From NCBI GenBank assembly GCA_902615855.1, contig CACMQN010000004.1:1-61671 (forward strand): DNA of 61,671 nt, written 5' to 3'. A program made the translations under genes and the position numbers. Positions 54,616-61,671 of this stretch are shown piece by piece. Position 1 is the stretch's first letter. Every line of letters begins with the position of its first letter. A model generated the notes under the pieces. It searched no databases. It saw only the letters and a list, made by a program, of their open reading frames with translations, and had not been told where the DNA came from. The DNA comes from an uncultured Candidatus Actinomarina sp. (GTDB taxonomy: Bacteria > Actinomycetota > Acidimicrobiia > Actinomarinales > Actinomarinaceae).

Positions 54616-55532
54616 AAATTTAAAAATTTAGTGAGTTCTTCAACAAGTTCTTCATCATGTGTCCATGGTATTCCATGAAGTGCATTAGTAAATGTTATTG
54701 ATGTAATATTTTGCATTTTTGTAGTCACTTCTTGCGATGCTTTTTGCGGTACAAGACTGTCTTTACCACCAATAAGCGCCAAGGTTTCAGTTTCAATATC
54801 ACCTAGCCAGTCTCTTGAATCAAAAGCTACTACATGTCTTCCACCATCTCCATAGATAAAATCATCTTTAGAACGATGAAGATTGTTCCACGCCCAATCA
54901 GTAAACTCATTTTTTAGAGCACTAGATTTTTTAAGAAAAGAATATTTAGATTGTGGATTTTTGTTGGGAAAAAGTCTTTCTCTAATTCTTACACCACCAA
55001 CAAGTAATTTGAAAAGAAAGTTGTCTTTATACCTCTCTCCCTCGATCCAGCTAAATGGTGTAACCAAAATCATTTTATTTATTCTTTCCGGAATTTTTTT
55101 GGATATTATTAGCGCAACTGCACTTCCCATGGACCAACCTACTAAATGGCATTCTGATACATTTAATTCATCTAGAATGCTTATTACTATGTCTGCATTC
55201 TCATCAACACTCCATCTTTCCCAACTGGCATCCGATCTTCCATGATTTTTAAAATCAATAGTTATAAATGAACTAACATTTTTAATTTTAGGAAGAACAT
55301 TAAACCAACTCCCAAGTGAGTCAGTACCCCAACTATGCAGAAAAACAATTGGTATTGTGCCCTCAACAATGTTTTCTCTAATAAAATATTCTTTTTCTCT
55401 CACAAAGACAGTTCTTCCAGGAATCTTTATAGGATGTAATTGGGTTATTCCTTCTGTTTTACTTTTTTGAGTCAAAACCAAATTCTTGAATATGGAAGTG
55501 AAAGCGAAAACTTTAGCAATTGTTTTTATCAT
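54612..55532 (-). CDS. Alpha/beta-hydrolase
   Basis: A 306-aa hydrolase with the nucleophile elbow GWSMGSAVAL (Ser), oxyanion stretch FLHSWGTDSLGSW, a likely Asp in IGGKDSLVP, and the catalytic His near the C-terminus in NALHGIPWTHDEE. The N-terminal 40 residues begin with a hydrophobic stretch that may be a membrane anchor. The substrate is unknown. It starts 3 nt after the selD stop and is followed by GT4 with overlap, so it is in the nadE-selD operon. Confidence 0.85.
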   Translation of the reverse strand: MIKTIAKVFAFTSIFKNLVLTQKSKTEGITQLHPIKIPGRTVFVREKEYFIRENIVEGTIPIVFLHSWGTDSLGSWFNVLPKIKNVSSFITIDFKNHGRSDASWERWSVDENADIVISILDELNVSECHLVGWSMGSAVALIISKKIPERINKMILVTPFSWIEGERYKDNFLFKLLVGGVRIRERLFPNKNPQSKYSFLKKSSALKNEFTDWAWNNLHRSKDDFIYGDGGRHVVAFDSRDWLGDIETETLALIGGKDSLVPQKASQEVTTKMQNITSITFTNALHGIPWTHDEELVEELTKFLNL

Positions 55533-55535
55533 CTT

Positions 55536-56558
55536 TTAAATAATATTTATCTTTTCATTATATTTAGAATTAATTTCACCTATTTCCCAAATATTTTTGT
55601 TGAGCTCCATATCTTTTTGAAGTTTAATATTTTGGTTTTTAGGTATTGAAATAAGAAAGCCACCATTAGTTTGTGCATCACATAGTATTTTTAAAGATTG
55701 CTCATCCAGATCAGAAATAAGTTTGTCTGATAGATATTCATAATTTCTCAAGCTTCCAGAAGGAAATATTTCTTTATCCAAATGCTCATAAATATTTTCA
55801 ATCAAAGGAACAGAATCAAATTTAATTGTTGCTGATAATTTGGAATCATTCAGCATTTCGTACAAATGCCCCAACAATCCAAAACCAGTTATATCTGTAA
55901 TTGCATTTGCATTATTATCAAGTGAAAAATTTACAGATTTTTTATTTAGTTCAGTCATAATGTCGGTCACAATTTTTATGCTTTCGTTAGAAGCAACTCC
56001 TCTTTTAATTGCAGTTGTAATAATCCCGGTTCCTATTGGTTTTGTTAAAAAAAGTCTATCTCCATCCTTAATTTCATTATTTTTAAATATCTTATCTTTT
56101 ATAACACCAGTGATTGAGAAACCATATTTTGGTTCTTTGTCATCGATACTGTGACCTCCAATGACAGTACAATTTGCTTTTTGCATTGTGTCAAGACCAC
56201 CTTTAATCACCTCAGACAATATATCAAAACTTATTTCACTACGAGGCCAACAAACTAGCTGCAAAGCTGAAATAGGTTCTCCTCCCATTGCATATACATC
56301 TGATAGCGCATTTGCGGCTGCCACTCTTCCCCAATCGTAAGGATTATCAAGAATGGGAGTAAAAAAATCAACAGTTTGAATTATTTTTTGATCACCAACT
56401 TGAATAACTCCTCCATCATCAGGATTATTTAGTCCAACTAATAAATTTGGAGATTCAGTAGCTTTATGATTTTTAAATTGCGTCAAAACTTGAGCAAGCT
56501 CACCAGGTGAGAGTTTACAAGCTCAACCAGCGCCATGAGAGTATTCAGTTAATCTCAA
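55536..56558 (-). CDS. selD: Selenophosphate synthetase with selenocysteine at the active site
   Basis: Makes selenophosphate from selenide and ATP, the Se donor for Sec synthesis. Conventional reading shows only 316 aa from 56486. Upstream in the same frame an in-frame UGA at 56525-56523 is preceded by LRLTEYSHGAG and followed by ACKLSPGELAQVL. E. coli SelD has IRLTQYSHGAGCGCK with Cys17 at this place. The full 340-aa protein therefore starts at TTG 56558, preceded by AAAGGAGG about 5 nt upstream, and has Sec at residue 12. ATP-binding features continue in TVDFFTPILDNPYDWGRVAAANALSDVYAMGG. tRNA-Sec is encoded at 29.6 kb. It lies in the nadE-aminotransferase-selD operon. Confidence 0.93.
56491..56525 (-). 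promoter_or_regulatory. SECIS-like element in selD mRNA
   Basis: The UGA itself starts a 5-bp outer helix, TGAGC (56525-56521) with GCTCA (56495-56491). Within it CTCAC-CTG-GTGAG (56511-56499) forms a hairpin whose loop is 17-19 nt after the UGA. Position and nested shape fit bacterial SECIS elements. The exact loop-G rule known from E. coli fdhF is only loosely met. Confidence 0.55.
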
Positions 56559-56573
56559 TTGAACCTCCTTTGA

Positions 56574-57401
56574 TTACTTGTTTAATTGTCTTTCTTTTTC
56601 AATAAATTCAGTAAATGAATGTCGGATTCTCTCTAAAAGAGGCGATTGAGTATAAACTTGGTCATCAATTTTACTTACAAAAATTGCATGTTTAGCTGTT
56701 GATAGGGCAAAAACTGTATCGACATTATAAATATCATTAATATGAATTCTGGAAATTTCTAAATCTAAATCTGTCTCGTTTGCTATGTCGATGAGAGAGC
56801 GGCGAGTAATGGAATCCAATATCCCAAGTTCTAAATCAGGTACATAAATTTTGTTATCAATTATCCAACTTACACAAAATGTTGGACCCTCTAATACTAT
56901 TCCATCTTTATTCAATAACAATGAATCTGTGTACCCGTTTTTTTCAGCTAATCTTGTCTGATTAAGATTCATTGCGTAGGAAATTGATTTTGAACCAATA
57001 TTTGTTACTTCATTTAAATCAAAATCACCTCCAGCATGCCAGTGCGCCAAGTGAGATTGTAATGTGAAGCTCTCAGGGAAGTTTATAAGTTCTTGATAAA
57101 AAATATAGACATCACTTTTATCTTTATCCGAGCCTCTTCCAATAATTACCCTCATGTAGCCATCATCATAATTTGAAGCGATTGAAATAAGATTATCTTT
57201 TATTTCTTGAAAATTAATATTGTTGAAAAACATTTTTTCTGCAGATTGGGCAAATCTTTCCATGTGCTTATCGATTCCAAATAAATAACCTTTATGTATG
57301 GCTATCGCCTCAAAAATTCCATCACCTCTCCAAATAGCTAGGTTTTCTACAGGTATATTAAATTCTTCTTTTGATACCTCAACACCATTAATTAGATACA
57401 T
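56574..57401 (-). CDS. Class IV (PLP) aminotransferase
   Basis: A 275-aa fold-type IV PLP enzyme. The N-terminal NLAIWRGDGIFEAIAIHKGYLFGIDKHMERF, the catalytic Lys in IGSKSISYAMNLNQTRLAEKNGYTDSLLLN, and GILDSITRRSLIDIA with the phosphate-binding loop are clear. The family includes branched-chain aminotransferase, D-amino acid aminotransferase and aminodeoxychorismate lyase, and I cannot separate these by eye. It lies between nadE (1 nt or less) and selD (15 nt). Confidence 0.85.
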   Translation of the reverse strand: MYLINGVEVSKEEFNIPVENLAIWRGDGIFEAIAIHKGYLFGIDKHMERFAQSAEKMFFNNINFQEIKDNLISIASNYDDGYMRVIIGRGSDKDKSDVYIFYQELINFPESFTLQSHLAHWHAGGDFDLNEVTNIGSKSISYAMNLNQTRLAEKNGYTDSLLLNKDGIVLEGPTFCVSWIIDNKIYVPDLELGILDSITRRSLIDIANETDLDLEISRIHINDIYNVDTVFALSTAKHAIFVSKIDDQVYTQSPLLERIRHSFTEFIEKERQLNK

Positions 57402-59108
57402 TTAATTTCTTTCCCTTTTATATGTATTTGTAATTGGCATTCTTCTATCTTTTCCAAAAGCTCTGTTTGTCAATTTTACACCAGGAGCGACTTGATTTCT
57501 CTTATATTCATTTCTGTCAATTTTTTCGAGCACATCGTATACAACATTCTTATCAATTCCAGAATTTATAATTTTCTCTGAGGAAAAGTCTTCTTCAATA
57601 TAAAGTTTTATTATTTTATCTAAAGTGTCGTAATCAGGAAGAGAGTCTGAATCAAACTGATTTTCACTAAGTTCTGCACTTGGTTCTTTGTCTATAGTGT
57701 TTTGTGGAATAACCTCCGATATTGAATTTCTATATTTTGCCAGATTATATACATCTGCTTTGTAAACATCTTTAAGGAGCGCAAATCCTCCAACTAGGTC
57801 TCCATACAAAGTAGCATAGCCTACGGCCATTTCTGATTTGTTGCCTGTAGAGACAACCATAGCATTTAACTGATTTGATAGTGCCATAAGGAGGTTGCCC
57901 CTGACCCTCGACTGAATATTTTCATCTACGACACTTTTCAATTGTTCTTCAATATTTGCAGAAACTAATGTTCTTATATTTTCAACAGTATCCTCAATAG
58001 TGATTTCTTTCATGTTTATACCTAAGTTTTTAGCAAGTTGTTTTGCATCATCTAAGGATGATTCTGGATTGTATTTTGATGGCATTGCAACACCTATGAC
58101 ACGTTCTGGAGTTAATGCATCACAAGCTATAGTTGCCGTTAAAGCTGAATCAATTCCACCAGATAGTCCAACAAGTACTTTGTTGAATTTGTTTTTTGTT
58201 ACATAGTCAGATAGACCTAGTTTCAAAGCAGCATACATTGACTCGATTTTATCAAGCTCTTTTGTACTAACTAATGGTTCTAGCTCAACATTCTTATCAT
58301 TCAAATATAAATTTGACTCTGAAATAATATCTTTTACATCGAGTTCAACGTCTAAAGTAAAAAAGTCTTCTTCAAATTGTGGAGCCATGTATATAATTTC
58401 TCCATTTTTATCAACCACAAATGAACCACCATCAAAAACAAGTTCATCTTGACCACCAACCATATTTAGATAAACAATTGGTACACCAAGTTTTTTTGCT
58501 TTATTCTTTACTTTGTCTTTCCTTTGGTTAATTTTGTTTAAATCAAATGGGGATGCATTTATATTTAATATGATTGAAGCTCCTTTTTTTACTTGTTCTT
58601 CGGCTGGACCATCTTCGATCCAAATATCTTCACATATATTTATCCCTACAGCAATATCTTCATACCAAAAAAGAGTTGAAGGATTTGTACCTTTGTCAAA
58701 ATATCTTGCTTCATCAAAAACGGAATAATTAGGTAGGAAACATTTATGATAAATTCCTTTTACATCACCATTTTGAACAATCGCAGCTGCATTGGCTATA
58801 TCTCTGTCAACATTATCATTTTTTTGTTTCTTTAAGCTACGATCAACAAACCCGATTACACCACTTGTTTTTCCAGAAAACTCCGCAATCTCTTCCATAA
58901 CCGCAAAATTTTTTCCGACAAAACTTTCTCTTAGTAGCAAATCTTCGGGAGGATAGCCAGTTAGTGCAAGTTCTGGAAATAAGACAATATCAGAATGTAC
59001 TTTTTCAGCCTCTTTTAATGTGTTGATTATTTTATCTTTATTTTCTTGGATCGCACCAACAGGAAAAGATAATTGTGCACAAGATATTCTTAGTGTTTTT
59101 GTATTCAC
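57402..59108 (-). CDS. nadE: Glutamine-dependent NAD+ synthetase
   Basis: Amidates deamido-NAD+ using glutamine. The 568-aa product fuses an N-terminal nitrilase-type glutaminase (FPELALTGYPPEDLLL with Glu, CFLPNYSVFDE with preceding Lys, and NICEDIW with the catalytic Cys) to the C-terminal synthetase with the PP-loop LVGLSGGIDSALTATI. VSTGNKSEMAVGYATLYGD is also diagnostic. First gene of the operon leading to selD. Confidence 0.96.
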   Translation of the reverse strand: MNTKTLRISCAQLSFPVGAIQENKDKIINTLKEAEKVHSDIVLFPELALTGYPPEDLLLRESFVGKNFAVMEEIAEFSGKTSGVIGFVDRSLKKQKNDNVDRDIANAAAIVQNGDVKGIYHKCFLPNYSVFDEARYFDKGTNPSTLFWYEDIAVGINICEDIWIEDGPAEEQVKKGASIILNINASPFDLNKINQRKDKVKNKAKKLGVPIVYLNMVGGQDELVFDGGSFVVDKNGEIIYMAPQFEEDFFTLDVELDVKDIISESNLYLNDKNVELEPLVSTKELDKIESMYAALKLGLSDYVTKNKFNKVLVGLSGGIDSALTATIACDALTPERVIGVAMPSKYNPESSLDDAKQLAKNLGINMKEITIEDTVENIRTLVSANIEEQLKSVVDENIQSRVRGNLLMALSNQLNAMVVSTGNKSEMAVGYATLYGDLVGGFALLKDVYKADVYNLAKYRNSISEVIPQNTIDKEPSAELSENQFDSDSLPDYDTLDKIIKLYIEEDFSSEKIINSGIDKNVVYDVLEKIDRNEYKRNQVAPGVKLTNRAFGKDRRMPITNTYKRERN

Positions 59109-59133
59109 ACAATAATGATAATTAAATGATTAA

Positions 59134-59538
59134 CTAAGAAGATACCGTTATGACAATATCTTTTGAATCATCAATCCAATTAGCTACTCTTTTAAGTGAA
59201 GGCATTCTATCAACAATTTTTTTTGCCTGATTTGCATTATGCATCATCTCATGAAGACTTTGAGGGTTTCTTCTTTTAAGATCAGCCACACTTTCAACAC
59301 CAACAGCTTCTAAGAGATCTGCGTAATCTCTACCAAGGTTCTTAATTTTCATTAGTTCGGCGCGTTTGGCCCAATGCAAAAGTTTTGGTGATGTTATTCC
59401 AGTCTCTTTTGTAAGCAAGGCTCTTCCAGATCGAGTTGATGCGATTTGGAGAAACGTTACTGTAGTTCTGACTCTAGCTCTTCTTAATTTTGTAGCTTCT
59501 GTATGCGTCATTCCATTTATTGAGTCAATTGAATTCAT
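59134..59538 (-). CDS. DUF4332-type helix-hairpin-helix-like protein
   Basis: A 134-aa protein whose core (LKIKNLGRDYADLLEAVGVESVADLKRRNP-like arrangement at residues 62-93) repeats the helix-hairpin-helix layout of the DUF4332 family. It probably binds nucleic acid or another protein, but the family role is unknown. It lies 25 nt upstream of nadE on the same strand and may be cotranscribed. Confidence 0.8.
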   Translation of the reverse strand: MNSIDSINGMTHTEATKLRRARVRTTVTFLQIASTRSGRALLTKETGITSPKLLHWAKRAELMKIKNLGRDYADLLEAVGVESVADLKRRNPQSLHEMMHNANQAKKIVDRMPSLKRVANWIDDSKDIVITVSS

Positions 59539-59600
59539 GTTTAAAGTTTACAAAATTTTTTTTAAAAACTAAGAAAATTTTTAGGGAGATTTTCCCACTC

Positions 59601-60194
59601 TTAAAAATCAGACTGTTTGTCAAAATCTGTAGGTTTAAGAAAATTAAAATTTAGAATTTTCATTTTTGATTCAGATGATTCAAAGAAGTCAATCAAATCA
59701 AAATTTTTAAATACTGAATCATCACCATCAATATCATCTTGAGTAATGAGTTCAAGTTTGTTCCAGAAATATCTAGGTATCAAGATTGGATATCCTGTTT
59801 CGTATCGGTATTGTGGGACTACAACCTCATCATCATCATGCTTTGTTAATAGTAATTTTTCAATTACTTCTAAATTAATTGCTGGTTGATCTCCCATGAA
59901 TATCAATACTCCATCGATATTTTTATCCGAGCTTAAATAGAATAAACCGGTTCTAATAGATGAAATAATTCCTTCCTCCCAACTTTCATTGATAAGAATT
60001 GTGCTGTTTTTAAAATCAATCTTTTCAGTAAGGGTTTCGTTTTCATGCCCTAATACAACAATTGAATTTTCAATGCTATTGGAAACGGTTTCTACAACAG
60101 TTTCCAAAATTGTTTTACCTTTATATTCAGCCAATTGTTTTGGGAATCCCATTCTAGACGATTCTCCAGCGGCTAAGATAATTGCTGCTTTCAT
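59601..60194 (-). CDS. MobA/MocA-like nucleotidyltransferase
   Basis: A 197-aa NTP transferase. AAIILAAGESSRMGFPKQLAEYKGKTILE is the GT-A nucleotide-binding start, and LIFMGDQPAINLEVIEKLL supplies the metal-binding Asp. The pattern matches MocA, which makes molybdopterin cytosine dinucleotide for xanthine-dehydrogenase- or CO-dehydrogenase-type enzymes. None of those is in the window, so the call stays at family level. Its start touches the preceding membrane-protein stop. Confidence 0.8.
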   Translation of the reverse strand: MKAAIILAAGESSRMGFPKQLAEYKGKTILETVVETVSNSIENSIVVLGHENETLTEKIDFKNSTILINESWEEGIISSIRTGLFYLSSDKNIDGVLIFMGDQPAINLEVIEKLLLTKHDDDEVVVPQYRYETGYPILIPRYFWNKLELITQDDIDGDDSVFKNFDLIDFFESSESKMKILNFNFLKPTDFDKQSDF

Positions 60195-60815
60195 TTATAT
60201 TACTTGTGAAAAAAGTGAGCTACCGAAGCCAGAAACAACTACTAATAAAAAAGCTTCAATGTTTCTGAGAAGATATACCTGTTTTAAACCTGACCCTAAA
60301 CAAACCAGTGCAAAAATAGCAGTTCCAATAATTAAAAATATTTGAAGAGGGATTGAACTACTAAAGAAGATTACTCCATTTAAAAAAACTGGAATATTTG
60401 AAAATCCATAAATTATTCCTACTTGCCTAAAATCTGTCTCTTTTCTAAAAAAACGTGTCAACAATAAATAAACAAGGCCAACACCAACAAACCCTGATAC
60501 AAAGCTAGAAATTAAATAACTTGTAAGTAATCCAAATAATTGTTGAGAATCGAATACATTCTCGAACTCTCTTATTAAATTATTTAATTCATTGACTGTT
60601 TGTACCGGAAGGGTGCCAACAATTAATCCAAGATTTTCCTCAAGATAAACAAGTGAGTTTCTTAAAAAGTTTAAGGCTGCAAGACCACTAAATAAGAAGC
60701 CAGAAATGTAGATTGCAATAGCAATTTGGAAATTGCTAACCTCTGACGCAAGTTCATTATAAATATTTTTATCCAATCTAAATATTTTTAAAATTACTTG
60801 TCTATTGTTTCCCAT
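60195..60815 (-). CDS. Five-segment membrane protein, YIP1-like
   Basis: A 206-aa protein with an N-terminal soluble section (LKIFRLDKNIYNELASE) and about five hydrophobic segments, in the order seen in bacterial YIP1-domain proteins. The stretch FSNIPVFLNGVIFFSSSIPLQIFLIIGTAIFALVCL is typical of such proteins. Function is unknown. It is directly upstream of the MocA-like gene and divergent from the DUF1475 gene by 30 nt. Confidence 0.65.
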   Translation of the reverse strand: MGNNRQVILKIFRLDKNIYNELASEVSNFQIAIAIYISGFLFSGLAALNFLRNSLVYLEENLGLIVGTLPVQTVNELNNLIREFENVFDSQQLFGLLTSYLISSFVSGFVGVGLVYLLLTRFFRKETDFRQVGIIYGFSNIPVFLNGVIFFSSSIPLQIFLIIGTAIFALVCLGSGLKQVYLLRNIEAFLLVVVSGFGSSLFSQVI

Positions 60816-60845
60816 ATATTTTTCTTCTTCTTTAAAATCTAATGT

Positions 60846-61163
60846 ATGACTATAACAAAAGTAATAGCTTATTTAATAACTATAGCTATGGTATCAACAA
60901 TATTTTGGGCTCAGAACCAAGTCTCAGTATTCGATTCGATAATTCCATCTCTTCCTTGGGGTGTCGTTTCGCTTGTCGATCTGTATGCTGGATTTATTCT
61001 TGTAGGAATTTGGATATTTTATAAAGAAAAAACGATATCTGCATTAGTTTGGATTTTTTTCCTAATGACTTTAGGCAATCTAACTACTGCAATATATGTG
61101 ATTTATAGCCTTAATAAGTCAAAAGGAAATATCACTAAATTCTTTATGGGTAAAAACAGTTAA
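60846..61163 (+). CDS. DUF1475-like small membrane protein
   Basis: A 105-aa product with three membrane segments and the conserved ending region FLMTLGNLTTAIYVIYSL, matching the DUF1475 family. SLPWGVVSLVDLYAGFILVGIWIF is another family stretch. Function unknown. It converges on the Fe-S oxidoreductase with a 4-nt overlap. Confidence 0.8.
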   Translation: MTITKVIAYLITIAMVSTIFWAQNQVSVFDSIIPSLPWGVVSLVDLYAGFILVGIWIFYKEKTISALVWIFFLMTLGNLTTAIYVIYSLNKSKGNITKFFMGKNS

Positions 61164-61671
61164 TCTTTTCTTAAATTATCAAGCAATATAAGAGAGACGT
61201 CTCTTACTCTAACATTATCTCCTTGGCCAATCTCTTTCATTCCATCATCCATCATTATGTAACAAAATGGACAGGCAACAGCGACCTCATCAGCACCAGT
61301 TTCAACAGCTTCCTCTACTCTTTCGATATTAACTTTTTTACCGGTTGCTTCTTCCATCCACATTCGGCCACCACCAGCACCACAGCAGAAGCTTGTTGTT
61401 CCTTGTCTTTTCATTTCTCGAATTTCAATACCGCCAATAGATCCAACTATCTCTCTTGGAGCAGTATAAATATCATTATGTCTACCTAGGTAACAGGAAT
61501 CATGATATGTAATGACATGTGGTTTGTCACTTGTTCCTACTTGAATATGTCCTGATTGGACAAGTTCAGTCAACAATTGACTGTGATGTATGACCTCAAA
61601 ATTTCCGCCTAATTGGGGATATTCATTTTTAATCGTATTAAAACAGTGCGGACACTGAGTGATAACTTTTT
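61160..61671 (-). CDS. Fe-S oxidoreductase with CCG domain (C-terminal part, runs off window)
   Basis: The frame is open to the window edge, giving at least 169 residues. They include QCPHCFNTIKNEYPQLGG, YHDSCYLGRHNDIYTAPREI, SFCCGAGGGRMWMEEATG and VACPFCYIMMDDGMKE. Cys-rich CCG domains of this kind are found in HdrD, LutA and GlcF and in actinobacterial Fe-S proteins that accept electrons from ETF. Every expected Cys is present, so no selenocysteine is predicted here. The full protein probably has membrane and 4Fe-4S domains upstream. Confidence 0.85.
   Translation of the reverse strand, partial: KVITQCPHCFNTIKNEYPQLGGNFEVIHHSQLLTELVQSGHIQVGTSDKPHVITYHDSCYLGRHNDIYTAPREIVGSIGGIEIREMKRQGTTSFCCGAGGGRMWMEEATGKKVNIERVEEAVETGADEVAVACPFCYIMMDDGMKEIGQGDNVRVRDVSLILLDNLRKD

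Noticed and set aside
59601-60194. MocA-like gene as part of a selenium-dependent molybdenum hydroxylase system
   Set aside because: No yqeB, yqeC or hydroxylase genes are nearby, and the gene does not adjoin selD; the link is not supported.
61160-61671. Possible selenocysteine in the Fe-S oxidoreductase
   Set aside because: All expected positions in the CCG and CPHC motifs are Cys codons, and no in-frame UGA occurs in the visible part.

Overview
The window is 61.7 kb of gene-dense, low-GC (roughly one-third G+C by eye) bacterial chromosome. It reads as a streamlined marine actinobacterium, most likely a low-GC Acidimicrobiia relative such as the Ca. Actinomarinales. The evidence is an actinobacterial-type primary sigma factor, an F420-type LLM oxidoreductase, a PimB-like mannosyltransferase, caa3-type cytochrome oxidase genes with ctaG, the topA / tmk-holB neighbourhood, and a 9-aa EEAPAETVV repeat protein beside the cox genes. 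The lineage call is inference. Intergenic gaps are short, many genes overlap by 1-14 nt, and no gene-free stretch exceeds about 200 nt. I saw no insertion sequence, prophage, CRISPR array or replication origin.

Layout. 1-4.9 kb (minus): a partial gene, ftsH, tilS, a small membrane protein, tRNA-Thr(CGU) and metK. 5-9.8 kb: an MFS gene (plus), then MFS-tmk-holB-MBL hydrolase (minus). 9.9-17 kb: topA (plus), then antiporter-hppA-pimB-like (minus). 17.1-19.1 kb: leuCD. 19.1-22.9 kb: an indoleamine dioxygenase-alanine dehydrogenase pair, diverging from a photolyase/cryptochrome that lacks the usual Fe-S ligands. 22.9-29.6 kb: GDPD, TldD/TldE, a LOG-family protein, the sigma factor, ctaA and an XRE/membrane protein. 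29.6-36.7 kb: tRNA-Sec, hflX, gnd, pepN, an LLM oxidoreductase and a Ca/Na exchanger. 36.7-44.3 kb: lgt-ctaB (minus) and ctaCDEFG plus a repeat-bearing membrane protein (plus). 44.3-48.3 kb: a leader attenuator, a 74-aa protein, aceA, aceB and an SDR. 48.5-52.4 kb: DsrE-like, ferritin-like, PfkB kinase, acyl-CoA dehydrogenase and CoA-binding proteins. 52.4-59.1 kb (minus): nadE, a class IV aminotransferase, selD, a hydrolase, GT4 and rmuC. 59.1-61.7 kb: DUF4332, a MocA-like protein, a YIP1-like protein, DUF1475 and a partial Fe-S oxidoreductase.

Main discoveries. (1) A selenocysteine system shows in two separate places. There is a complete tRNA-Sec with anticodon UCA at 29635-29726. There is also a selD whose N-terminus is hidden by an in-frame UGA at 56523-56525, in the context SHGAG-U-ACK, so selenophosphate synthetase is itself a selenoprotein. 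selA and selB must lie outside the window. (2) Upstream of the glyoxylate-shunt genes is what looks like a complete ribosome-mediated attenuator: an extended -10, a leaderless 14-codon leader peptide carrying Val-Val-Val-Ile, an antiterminator, and a GC-rich terminator with eight Ts. (3) tRNA-Sec and an XRE-type regulator gene face each other across a near-symmetrical inverted repeat that can supply -35 and -10 elements on both strands. (4) Several genes carry a -10 box 5-11 nt before the start codon, which suggests frequent leaderless transcription.
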